A stretch of 64,000 nt of DNA, taken from Sisyra terminalis (taxonomy: Eukaryota > Arthropoda > Insecta > Neuroptera > Sisyridae). Both the position numbers and the translations under genes were made by a program. Shown here piece after piece: positions 1 through 11,799 of the stretch (the first letter of the stretch is position 1; the number at the start of each line of letters is the position of its first letter). Location: NCBI GenBank assembly GCA_958496175.1, contig OY292279.1:7626001-7690000 (forward strand). Direction: 5' to 3'. The notes beneath the pieces are model-generated. The model worked only from the letters and a program-made list of their open reading frames with translations, was not told the origin of the DNA and searched no databases.

Positions 1-444
1 GTAACGGAGATAAATCAACAATGTTACCATTGTTTTTTGGAAGCTCACTGAGCTTTATATAGACAGCTTCAATGTAATGATGATGTGTACGAAAGTGAAA
101 AACAGGTAATTAAAAATGACGCGTTTCCGCCTTCCGCTTTCCAATATTTGTTTCACAAGAGCATTGTTTGGAAAATTTTCAATTCGAATTGTTTTTTTTA
201 AATCCACGTTTTTAACGATCATTATTTTTTTCCCTAAGATTTTAGTCATTAAAACTTTGGAAATGTGATGAAAGTTATCAAGGGAATTATTCAGAGGACT
301 GAAATTTAAGGAAATGTTTTCACGGTTAATGTTTAAGAGGGCAACATATCATGAAAACTTTAAAACTTCGTTTCAAGGTCTGAAATATTCAATTTACTCT
401 TGATATATTAGCGAAAGAAAACTTAAATATTTTGATATATGAAG
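1..444. other. AT-rich sequence without a recognisable gene
   Basis: I see no gene or clear repeat here. A 64-codon open frame on the minus strand (55-249) has no recognisable motif and is probably chance. Confidence 0.5.
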
Positions 445-1467
445 ATTAGACTGATTCAAAACAAAATGATGATTTTTTTTTTCTGAATTATATCGAAAAT
501 ATTTTTGGGAATGATAAAATTAAAATAATGTGAAAGTTTAAGCTCTTAGTATTAATATTAAGAGGTGCCGCAACGCAAATTTCGATTTTCCATTTAAATA
601 ACATGGGAACAATATTTTCTTCCACTTTAGAATTTTATAGCTCACGTTGGTGACAATATTTCGGAATGACCAAGGTATATTCTTGTAGAAAATTGAACAA
701 TCTACAAAAAAGGTGGTCTTACAAGTTTTTGATATATTTATTCCTTCAAAAGTTATTCCAGGTAAAAGTGGATCTAAAGAGAAATTTTAATTTTTTTTCA
801 ATTTTTTGACGCAACCATCAATTTTATAAGAAAATTTTATAGGTCACTTTTTGTAGAGCACTTTTTTTCTATAACTTATCTTTATAAAAGTTTTTGTTAT
901 TTTTCTCAGCTCCTAAGTTATTTGCATTTAACTGAAAATTCCCTGAATTATTATATTTTTAACATAGAAATTATTGTTTTTATTTTAATTAAATAACTTA
1001 GGACCTGTGAAAAAAATCAAAATGTTTTAAAGAGATAAGTTATAGAAAAAAAAGTGCTCTACAAAAGTTGTCCCATAAAATTTTCTCATAAAATTGATGT
1101 TTGCGTCAAAAAATTGAAAAAATATTAAAATTTCTCTTTAGTTCAACTTTGACCTCGAATAACTTTTGAAGGAATAAATATATAAAAAACTTGTAATCGA
1201 TCTTTTTTTTAGATTGTCTAATTTCGTACAAGAATATACCTTGGTCATTCCGAAATATTATCACTAGCGTGAGCTATAAAATTCCAAAATGCAAGAGAAT
1301 ATTGTTCCCATGTTATTTAAAAGGAAAATCAAAATTTGCGATGCGGCACCTCTTAATATTAATATTAAGATCTTAAACTTTCACAGGATTTTTATTTTGT
1401 CATCCCCAAAAATATTTTCGATATAATTAAGAAAAAAAAATTCTTCATTTTTTTTTAATCAGTCTAA
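445..1467. repeat. Long inverted repeat (foldback or MITE-like element)
   Basis: Two arms of roughly 470 bp face each other around a centre near 960. The ends are near-perfect inverted copies (attagactgatt at 445, aatcagtctaat ending at 1467). Matching arm segments include the stretch beginning aacatgggaacaatatt at 600 and its complement near 1300, and ccaaggtatattcttgta at 669 with its complement near 1225. The arms contain the self-complementary motif ttaatattaatattaagag, which recurs in the elements at 4612-5910 and 62445-63257, so these probably belong to one superfamily. No transposase is visible. Confidence 0.85.
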
Positions 1468-4400
1468 TGAGCATATTTTGATGGTTTATCAAATAAAGTA
1501 TCTTATATATTTTATTTTAAAATTGAATCTGAATATTAGAAAATACCCTAAACACACTTTGGAAACTTTAAGGTTGCGATTATTAGCACAAAATTGAGCT
1601 AGATTCAAACGATTTTGGTTTGTTAAATAAAGGAAAAGGGATTTTTACGCAAACACAAATAGTAAGGGTTAGAGCCAGCAATATTTTCGATATAATTGAG
1701 AAGAAAAAAAGATTAATTTTCACCCTAAACTATGTCCATAAAAGTTTCAGCAGTTCTAAAGTCATATGATCCCCTTTTTAAAAGGGGGGTTATTAGAGTG
1801 AATTGAAAAGACTTAAGTTTTAATTTACATTGATGAAAATCAAAGAAAGTGAAATAGTTTTCATTGTGTGGGTTACATATTTTCATATAAATATTCGAAT
1901 TTGTTGGCAATGTTGAAAAGTTTATTTCCGAATATAAACGTTACAAAGAGAACGACGTTTTGTAATTGTATTTCAATTTTAAGTTTTCGTTATTTGGCAA
2001 GTCTTTCACTCCCGTTCTTCACTTTCTCCCCCGTTCACGTTCTTCGTTCATGAAACTTGGCTAAAATGTAATTTTATTTAACGGAAGAAAACTGCGGTTT
2101 CGTAGGCGTAAACCGATCTCGGAAAATTACACAACAAGTTTGTTATTTTGAGGATGAAATCTTTTGTTGTTAATCGCTTTCAACTCGATGTGAAATTTTC
2201 GATTTGCCACGAATAAAGTTTTGAAAGAAAATAATTTGATTGAAAAAAAAATGAGTCGGGAAAGAACGGGCAATGAAGAAAAGCCTTTCCCGGGTAGTTT
2301 ATATACTCCGTTTATCATTGTTTCTATATTCTAATAAATATAAATTGGGGTGTGATTCTGGATAATACGAAACGGGCAAAAGTTAAATTAAATTTTCGTA
2401 AATAAACTTTACTATATCCGGTCGTGTATGGATATGGTACGTGGAGAAAAACGGGGAAATTGAGCAAAGCAGGAAAGGCTCAAAGCCTGTGAGCAATAAT
2501 TTGATTCATCTGACAAATATATTGTTTAATTCTCTGGACATTTCGCGCCCCGACAAATATTCGAGGGCCAACTTAACAACAATAATAGTAACAACAAACA
2601 GCCAACAAAGTTCAAGCTCCAATGCCTTCTATACCTATATGAAACAGCACGGAACGGATGGTAGGGGTTGAAACGGCCCAAAAGGATTTAGGGGTTGCAA
2701 GGTGGGCAATGGTGGTTTTTCCCCATGTGGGGGTAAGTGTTGGTATGTGTGTCGATGTTTCCCTTGGGTCGCGTTTATCTTAGATCTAAATCTTGTGTTT
2801 CTGTTAGACCTAATAAACCTGAATCCCTATGATACAAAACACTTCAACCCCTTTTCTACTTTCATTCATTACTTCTAAGCTCCCCTAAAATTTAATAACA
2901 GTAATTGAAATATTTTAAAACAGAAAAATAATTGTTGCATTTTGCAATATTTTTTGCTTATTTTAGTGCTTCATTGGGAAATTAATGATGCAATAAAATT
3001 TAACTGATTACTAAGAAAAATTTGGGTATAATTTATATGCTTTTGGTGCATTTTTTGCATTTAATTACCTCAAAATATTGGACTGATATTATAAGTTTAA
3101 AACTTAATTTCTTCGCCACTAACTAGCTGAAACTTTAAATGATTCATACTGGCAAAGCTTGATTAAGTTAAAAATCCTTTGACGAAACCAAATTTTCCCG
3201 AAATCTTGCACAGTAAATAGCATCTTCGTCTTCCTCTCATTTGACGGTGAAAAGTGATAAATGCGTGAAAACTTGCCGTATACGTAAAAGTCGTTAATAT
3301 TACTCAAAACTGTGTTATGTTTCTCGAGGTTACAGCGGGTGCATCAAAGTGGTTGCCGTAGAAAGGGGGGTGGGTCGTCTAGATCGGAAATGAAGGGTGG
3401 TTTTTGAACGGGGATACATGCGGTTAAGGTGGATAGGGATGATGATGTGGCTAAACAGCGACGGTTAAAGTTCATAGAAACACCAAAGTACAAAATAGAT
3501 TACCCGGCGATATATTTGGGGTAGGTGTATGTATGTATGTGTGCTCACAAAACGAGATGGGGATGCAAATTTGTCTTGGAAATCCTCAAGTTTACTGAAA
3601 CTATAATTTTACAACTAACTACCAAAACTAATCCTTTGTTCCGACCAATTTTTTTGCGAGGAAATTATTTTCAAATTTTGGATGGTTTTCTTGATAAATT
3701 ACCATTCACTTTGACCTGAATAGTTTACTCCCTTTAAATGTTAAGAATTTTTAAGTAAAGGTTCATTTAATTAATTTTTTTTTCATTTACCTAATATCTA
3801 AGTGTTATATTTTTTTTTTTAATTTTCAAATAAATTACACAATCTGCATAGGGTTGCAATAAGTGCATTCAATCCAAACACAATCACATGTAAGCACTAG
3901 TCCCAGTAGATTAATGCTGTATAAGTATAAAGATTTTTAACAATCAATAGCAACAATAACAATACGAATACTAATAATAGCCTATAATAACAATATCAAT
4001 GCTAATAATTATGTGAAACATCAATAAATAAGTAATATATAAAATAAAGCTATATAATAAGAAATAAGAATATGGCAATAAATAGTTAATAGGAATATTT
4101 GTTTAGTTACAAAATCTATCAGGAAAATCTATTATCATCTCACTGTTGTCCAATAAGTTTATTGGGAGATGGTTGGAATAATCGTTATAAATCTTAAGGG
4201 TTTTTTCTTAGTTTTCCAAAATATAGTACTTACATTTCTCGTTAAACTTTTACATCCCATATAAATACATTCCAATTTTTAAAGCTTTTAGATTACGTGG
4301 AATTGTATTTTCAATATTTTGAATTATGTAATTTGAATTAATTTTGCATTTGGTATTATAAGGAGCAATTTTTCCCGTATTTTCCGTTCATGCTTTCTTT

Positions 4401-4544
4401 CATCTGTTTGAATTGTATGAATCCAAATCTTAATTCAGTTGAAAGCTTTACAACAAAGCTTTGTTGAAAATTCACTTCTACGTAAGGTTTGGACTTCGAG
4501 AAATGGCAGGAGTAAAACATGGAATCAGTATATAGTATCAACTT
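1468..4544. other. Intergenic, no gene recognised
   Basis: About 3 kb of AT-rich sequence. Short open frames (for example 2441-2671 plus and 3119-3307 minus) lack motifs and splice context. 2640-2760 and 3350-3560 are somewhat G-richer and include a short gtat repeat near 3525-3540. Nothing else can be supported. Confidence 0.45.
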
Positions 4545-6016
4545 GTTTATATACAGGATGTTTCGTAACGTAATAGTGCAAATATAAGTGGAAAATTGTA
4601 TGCATAAATATTAGACTGGACCAAAAAAATCCACTATTTTTTTTTTGGAAAAGTATATCGAAAATATTGTTCAAGGCGGCAAAAAAAAAAATATGTGGAA
4701 AATTTAAGCACTTAATATTAATATTAAGAGGTCTATCATCTTTAATTTCGTTTTTTTATTTGTGCTTTCATTTTTGCGTCAATGCTGTCAAACTATCAAG
4801 GTAAACAAAATTATCTGCACATATGTTTATAGAAAATTAAATTCCCTACAAAAAACGTCTCTTTTAAAATTTTTGTCAAGCACGCTGTTTTCGAATAATC
4901 AACCTTTAAACATTGATATAATTTTTAGATTTATTTTCTTTATTTTGGAATTTTGTAACTAACGAACAAACAAATATATAGAAATGAACAATATAGATTC
5001 TTGAAGTGAATTTAATGCTCTACAAAAAAGGTTTTTAAACGTTTTTACATAAAATCATTCTTTCAAAGGCTATAGTTTTCGGGAATATAAACTATTTTTC
5101 GACAAATATGCCGTTATAAATGATATTGCTGAACGGGGTGTAACGTTGATAGAAGAATATAATAAATGTCTTACTAAAAACGAAAAGCAACTTCAGTACT
5201 TTCTATTGGTCATTAAAGAGTACCGAAAAAAATCCCTAATTGCAATAAAAATGCAAAAATATTGTTCAAGGCGACAAAAAAAAATATCGGGAAGGTTTGA
5301 GCCCTTAATATTAATATTAAGAGGTCTATCATCTTTAATTTCGATTTTTTATTTGTGCTTTCATTTTTGCGTCAATGTTGTCAAATTTTCAAGGTAAAAA
5401 AAAGTATCTGCACATATATTTATAGAAAATTAAATTCTCTATAAAAAATGTCTGATAATTTTTGCCAGACATGCCGTTTTCTAATAATCAAGCTTTAAAC
5501 ATTGATATAATTTTTAGATTTTATCTTCTTTATTTTGGAATTTTGTAACTAACAAAAAAATAAATATATAGAAATGAACAATATAGATTCTTGAAGGAAA
5601 TTTAATGCTCTACAAAAAAGTTTTCTTTACGTTTTTACATAAAATCACTCTTTCAAAATTGGTTCAAGAACGAAAAATACAATAATTTAATTTTTCCTTT
5701 AGCTTTAATTGTGAATAACTTTTGAAAAAGTGGTTTTATGTAAAAACGTTAAGAGACCTTTTTTGTATATCCTTAAATTTTTTTCGAGAATCTATATTGT
5801 TCATTTCTATTTATTTATGTGTTCGTTAGTTACAAAACTCCAAAATAAAGAAGATAAATCTAAAAATTATATCAATGTTTAAAGCTTGATTATTAACTTC
5901 ATAAAAATGAATTTATCTCTTTAATATGTCTTGTTTTAATGGCTATAACCTAATTTATTATCGAAAGGGATTTTTTTATTTTTATTGCCCGATATGATAG
6001 TGAAACATCCTGTATA
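4545..6016. repeat. Nested inverted-repeat element with outer ends tatacaggatgtttc
   Basis: The outer ends are inverted copies: atatacaggatgtttcg at about 4549-4566 and gaaacatcctgtatat at about 6002-6017. Inside lies material starting with ttagactggaccaaaa (4612), direct partial copies (4670-4990 and 5265-5600) and an inverted arm (about 5680-5900). The inner copies carry the ttaatattaatattaagaggt motif shared with 445-1467 and 62445-63257. The likeliest history is an element of the ttagactgg family inserted into an older foldback element, then partly duplicated. No coding capacity is visible. Confidence 0.7.
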
Positions 6017-7060
6017 TTTGTGATAGTGTAGTGACGGTGGCATCGAATTGTAAAGTGAGCAAAAGTAGATGTCTCACCCCCAATTCCCGAGAAATAAGAT
6101 GCATACAAGTGAATCGTATATGCATATAAGGGATGAAGATACACAAGCGACATTGACAACGCGATACTATTACATTAGATCCAACTTTAAATAACACGAT
6201 TTCGCTCATACATTACATAACTCGTAACAAATAAAATAAATAATGCATGAACGATTAGAAGAAATTTCTTATAAAATTTCCCACCCCACCCCCACCTCAA
6301 AACCATTTCCATCTCATTTTCCAACAATCGGATTAAAAAAATATGCCTCGAAAAGAAAATCACCTGTTTTGTGCGCGGAAAAACAATTAAAATCCTTAAA
6401 TTTCCAATTTGAAAAACAAAAACATTTAATTTAGCACTTAAAACATAAGAGCGTTTATTAAGACAAAAGAAAACAGTTTCCAGTAAACAGCAGTCTCACC
6501 CCCTCGGCGTATTTTCTTTTTGTCCCCTGAAAACACCTTGCCCCTCTCGCTCCCCCATTCGTATCGCAGCATTTTTCATTCCATTGTTAATAAGGAGTGG
6601 ATGCGTTTAAGAAATGAATGAGAGGGAAAAGCGAAACTTTTTTTCGAAACTAGTGAAGTACGTGGAAAATGAAAAGGAAAAGAGTAAAAAAAGAAGAAAC
6701 GTCTTGAAGGATTTTATTTAATTTAAATTAGGCAAATGTAAAGGAAAAAAAATCGTTTATGTATAAGGCTGATCGATTGGTGAATTAGATTTAAAGAAAT
6801 GAGTAGAAGAAAGGAAATTCTTCGGAAAACTTTTCAATAGAAAAATCGTCCAAAGTCAAATTAATCAATTAGAGTTAACGGTTGTTAAGGAGGGCAATTA
6901 AATAGAGGCATTTTGGTTCTAGATAGTATATTTTAGTATTAATAATTGAATGAGAAGAATATTTTTATCAAAGGTACTATCTATGAACCATTCAGGAAAG
7001 GATTCCAGAAATCTTAATTAATTCAATATTTTTTCGTTAACTTCGAAGTTAAACTCAATA
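6017..7060. other. Intergenic, no gene recognised
   Basis: About 1 kb of AT-rich sequence; open frames near 5950-6434 look accidental. It ends where a decayed retrotransposon begins. Confidence 0.45.
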
Positions 7061-7064
7061 TATT

Positions 7065-8365
7065 TTGAATTGTTTGACTTTAGTCAAATATGCACCGTTT
7101 TGTTCTATAATAGTTGCCTCCTCATACAGCCCTATTAGCCTCTTATTCACTATTTCTAAACTATTAGAAAGGCTAATCCTATCTCTAACACATGAAATAT
7201 CCGAAAAAGTCCCTAGTCACCAATTTGGTTTTAGATGCCGGCATTCCACTACCCAACAATGCCACAGAGTGGTCGAGCAAATAAATAGGGCCTTTGAACA
7301 AAAAAAGTACTGCCACTCAGTATTTATAGACATAAGCCAAGAATTCGACAGGGTTTGGCACGACGGCCTGATTTTCAAAATAAAGAAGTGTATGCCTCAC
7401 CTCTGGAAACTATTCAGATCGTATATTCAGGATCGATACTTTATTACAAGAGTAGGCCATGAGTGCTCTGACTCCCTTTCAATTAAATCGGGAGTACCTC
7501 AAGGTAGTGTTTTAGGGCCCCTACTATACTTATTATATACCTTGGATCTGCCTATCACAGATAACACCTTGACGGGGACATTCGCGGACGATACGGTGAT
7601 TATGGCTACTCACGAGGACGCCGTAAATGCCTCTTAGTACCTCCAGCACCATTTAAACCTACTGGGCACTTGGGCGGAAAAATGGAAAATCACTATCAAT
7701 AGGTCCAAATCAGTCAATCAGTCCAAGTGACCTTCACTCTCAGGAAAGGAACGGGCCCCCCGGTCAATCTGGACTCAACTGAGATCCCATCATCCGACAC
7801 CGTCAAATATCTTGGTGTTCATCTGGACAGGAGGCTGAGCTGGAAATCTCACATCATCCAAAAACAAAAATACATCAACAAGAGGTTCAAACAGTTATAC
7901 TGGCTGTTGGGTAGGGGCTCTAAACTTCTCCTTGAGGATAAACTTCTTATATACAAGGCAGTAATAGTGCCAATTTGGTCGTACGGTATTGAGCTGTGGG
8001 GCTCTGCCAGCAAGACAAGCATTAAATTAATCGAGGCCACCCAATCAAAGATCCTGAGACAGTTGGCGGATGTTCCATGGTATGTCACAAATGAGACTCT
8101 CCGAAGAAATTTACACATCTCATCAGTCACCGACTTCATTACCGTATGTACCACCAATCATTTTGGAAAGTTGAGTCAACACTCAAATCCCCTGATTCCG
8201 CCACTTTTGGAGCACCAAAATAAAAGACGGCTAAAAAGAAAAGTGCCTAGTGATCAAGTAGAGGCATAGGGAGATTCCTCCACTGGGAGTGATCTCCATC
8301 ACGATAGCTCCGGTCATCAAATCGGATTATAGGACCTAGATCCTGATGACCGATTTATTTATAAA
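7065..8365 (+). pseudogene. Jockey-like non-LTR retrotransposon, 5'-truncated reverse transcriptase (broken)
   Basis: This is the C-terminal part of a retrotransposon ORF2, which would copy element RNA into DNA at the target site. Visible reverse transcriptase blocks in order: the HQFGFR block near 7220, a GVPQGSVLGPLL block near 7490-7520, the FADD active site near 7585, and the VKYLGVHLD and SYGIELWG blocks of the thumb region near 7805-8000. The first frame runs to an in-frame TAG at 7635. An 8-base insertion that looks like a short duplication near 7710 then shifts the frame, and the reading continues at 7727 to a stop at 8267-8269. A 3' tail with an A-rich end near 8360 follows. The N-terminal part and the endonuclease are absent, as expected of a truncated insertion. 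The element is dead. Confidence 0.88.
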
Positions 8366-8624
8366 AAAAAATAAATGTAACAACTTGCGGTAGTAGAATT
8401 GAGCTTTTGCGTGAAAAATTCTAGTATTTCAATATTCGCAATACGAAGTAATTTTGTATAGTCACTTACAACTAACGTGAGTTAGTTGTGTCCAATGACA
8501 CAATTAACATAAACAATTATAGTTAAACAACACTAATAATATTAATTAATATAATTATAGTATAATTAGTATTCTTATATATAACACTAACAACTAATAT
8601 CACTAAAATCAGTCTGTCAAGTCA

Positions 8625-9180
8625 ATTATTGACACTCTTTTGAGATGCTTAACATCCGCACTGTTATCAAGCAGATTCAAGGCAAGGTGGTTTGGATGAT
8701 CATTAAGTCTAGTTTGATAAGCTAGCGCTTTCCAAGTGATCACATTTTTTACATGGTCCACCTGTAGGTCATCGTGAATTCTGACATTATTTATGAATCA
8801 TGGTGCACCGATTATTGTCCGCAGAACTTTGGATTGAAATTTTTGTATAATTTCCACGTTTGAGTTGGATGCTGTGCCCCAAAGTTCCACTCTATAAGTC
8901 CAAGTTGGTTTTATTATTGATTTGCACAGAACCAATTTGTTTTCTATGGTCAACTGTGACTTGTGACCAATCTGGCAATAAAACTTTCCGTATTTTTTGT
9001 TAAGCTGCTTTCTTTTTTCTTTTATTTGTTTTTCCCAAGTTAACCATCGATCCAGGTAAATTCCCAAATACTTGACATGATCCGTTTGGGGTACCTCTGT
9101 ATTATTGAGCATTACTGGCGGGCAGTACTGTTTTCGGGTGGTGAAATGGACCATGGACCAACTTCTTTTCGTTAGTAGTT
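8625..9180 (-). pseudogene. Jockey-like reverse transcriptase fragment, opposite strand (broken)
   Basis: Reading the minus strand from about 9180 down, the frame gives the VKYLGIYLD block and a WTYRVELWG block of the reverse transcriptase C-terminal part, homologous to the adjacent plus-strand relic but clearly divergent. A TGA at 8800-8798 interrupts it where the family usually has Trp. The same frame stays open afterwards, with plausible residues to about 8625. Only the end of ORF2 survives. A further scrap of its upstream sequence is duplicated near 9325-9385. Confidence 0.82.
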
Positions 9181-9324
9181 ACGCAGTGATAAAATATATG
9201 AAAACAACGGTAAAACAAGAGATAGAAAGGTTTAGAGAAAATACCTGGAAAAACCGGATGAACAAATGAACAAACTTTCTTCAAGTCCACTGAAGTGAGA
9301 TTAATGGAAAACTTTCTGCAATAC

Positions 9325-9385
9325 TGCAATACTGTTTTCGGATAGTGAAAGTAACATGGACTGATTTCTTTTCGTTAATAGTTTA
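9325..9385 (-). repeat. Second scrap of the same retrotransposon
   Basis: The stretch from tactgttttcgg to cttttcgttaatag closely repeats 9126-9177, which lies at the edge of the neighbouring reverse transcriptase fragment. It is a short diverged duplicate of the retrotransposon end. Confidence 0.55.
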
Positions 9386-10779
9386 TAGATAGTTTATATT
9401 TGGAAAAGTTTATAGATCATAACTTCTTCTAGTTTAGAGGATGAAAAGAGTCTACAAATTGCCATTAACTTACGTCAATTAATTTATGAATGTCCCCTTT
9501 CCATTGTATGAATTTCAAAGGATATTTCAACAAATTTTTATAAACAAAGTGTAAAATAATAGAAAAATAGATACAAGAATAAAAAAAAGTAAATAATGAA
9601 ACTAATATGAAACTTTTCTGCTGTTTAACAGAATTTTCATTAAAGTAAAAAAAAAATGAAGTATGGTCATGACAGATTACGTGACAAAGAAGATAAAAAG
9701 ATTTTCGCTGAACTTAATCTTTGGAAATTGCAAAGTTCAAGGTTAAACAAGAAATTGAGAGTTTGATGTTTCGTCAAATACACACTTTTTATTTATTGAT
9801 ATCGCAATTTAAGGGATGAAATAGATGAAAGGTAGACGTACACATGGAGCGAGCATGTTTCTTATTAAACGCCAATAAAATTTCCTACGCTGAAAACTGT
9901 TTGATCTGAAAAGCATTAAGCTCACAATATTTGATTGCTTATTTTGTGCGTTTCTACCCCTACACAGGTGGTAGAGAGATTAATTTTAAATCTCCCATTA
10001 GCAACCACCTACTGATTTTTAATCTTAAACGATAACTTTCCAATGATTTTATCGGAAAAATAATTAAAAACAAAAAAACGGTTGTTTAAAGTTTTAATTA
10101 GATGACTAGAAGAGTTTGTGTTTTTTTTTTTTTGCTTTGAAATAAATTTTACGATGGAGGAAAAATTAATATTCGTGTAATAATGAATCAAAGTAGATGT
10201 TGGAGGCAAGTGAGATTCATTTGCTGAGAACCATATGAGATGGTTGGAGTTAGGGGTTGAACTTTCCATTTAAGATTGGATGTAAAACACGTTGAGAATG
10301 GAGGTTGAAACGCCGAAGAGATTACCTTTACAGCTCATAAATATACTAATTAAATTAAATCGGACATGAAATATACAAGGCAGGTGCACGAAAAACGGAG
10401 AAGAAGAAAGAAATATATGTCTCGATTGGGTGGAGATGGAAGACGAACGATTGCCGTTAACGAAATCACCCCACTTGAAAAATGACTCATCCAAAAAGTT
10501 GTAAAAAAATTTTTGACGAAATATTTTCGAAAATCACGTGATTTTTATTAATAAAATATTTTGGTATCGAGGCACAGAATGAAAACACAACTCGTCCAAC
10601 TCGTGGAGAATGGGAGATGAGATGAGATGAGAATTAACGCGGAGAAAGTAATTAAAATGCCCAAGAAAACGATGTTCTACATATAATGGAAAAGGCAACA
10701 TCCTCGCTTCCTCTTCTAATACATCCCATTTTCTTTTTGCTTCACACTTCCTTCTACATCCACATTTCTTTTTGCAACC
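9386..10779. other. Intergenic, no gene recognised
   Basis: AT-rich sequence with no supported gene. Open frames at 10009-10269 and 10270-10494 (minus) have no recognisable features. Confidence 0.4.
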
Positions 10780-11110
10780 CCTATTAAAAGTGGTTCAATT
10801 AAGCAGAGTTTGAGGCCGCGCCGTGCAGGGGGCGTCCATCTTTGTGAAACCGGCAGAAAAACATCGAACGAACCGCGCGGCGTTCTGGAAAATTGAAAAT
10901 GTAAATGCCACACACCGACGTCGGAAAAGCCGCGCAAAAAAGACATTTTTTTTTTTCGCTTCTTGTGTCGAGGAGCTTTCGTGATTGTGATGCAATCAAA
11001 GTTTTTCCAGCGACAGTCGAAGTGTCACTGTTTTTGTGCGGAAGACTGGTGAAAAACTGAAATTATTCTCTAATCCGGAGAAAAATCGCCGTGTGGCAAT
11101 CGCAACCCCT
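10780..11110. promoter_or_regulatory. CG-richer island, possible promoter or unlinked first exon
   Basis: In a very AT-rich setting this stretch has many CpG steps (ccgcgccg, gaaccgcgcggcg, gacgtcgg, gccgcgc). It also has several overlapping minus-strand open frames that lack known motifs. It could be the promoter or 5' untranslated exon of a gene that extends beyond what I can recognise. I see no TATA box or splice site that would prove it, so this is a low-confidence call based on composition. Confidence 0.3.
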
Positions 11111-11799
11111 TTCAATTTATACAACTTATCTTTCTGTTTTACATGGTGATTTGACCATGTCGAACGAGCGATAAGAGCTTTGATGTAATCGAAAGGCTAT
11201 ATTACATCCCTTTTGTACTTGTAAGGCCAGGCTTACCCCTCATTCAATTTATATCGGCAACGTCACTCAACCCTTTCTTCTCTCGACTATTCTCACTCGA
11301 AAGCCTATTAATTACCCCCTTCCGTTAATACAAAAGCGTATAATAATAATTCTAAAGCCAACTCCAAAGCCTATGTTTCATCCAATGTTCATTTACTTTG
11401 AGAAGCGAATGGGGCAAAAAATTGTCGAATAAATGAAATGAAAGAGAATTGAATGTGTGCGTATAAACAAAACATTGTACATGTGAACGATGAATAGCAG
11501 CAAAAAAAAAAAATGATTAACGCTGGGCTAAGGGTAGAAATCTTTTATGAAAAATTAATCGATAAGAAAAACAAATAATTTCAAAGCCTTGCATCAAGTT
11601 TGATTTATTAATTATCAACAAACCCATCAATTCAGCTTTGTTCGTCAAAAGCGGAAAAGAAATTTTCTTTGAAAGAAAAAGTTTAATTAAAAAATTCCCA
11701 ATAACACCATTTTTCTGCCATACTCACATCCATTTATTAAAATTTTAAAATCAAATGATAACATGTATGTGAATCAAAATTTCAAATCAAAGGGTCTAA
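11111..11799. other. Intergenic, no gene recognised
   Basis: AT-rich sequence; nothing recognisable apart from an A-run near 11500. Confidence 0.4.

Noticed and set aside
10716..10999. Three overlapping minus-strand frames
   Set aside because: They overlap in different frames across the CG-rich island, so at most one could be real and none shows a motif.
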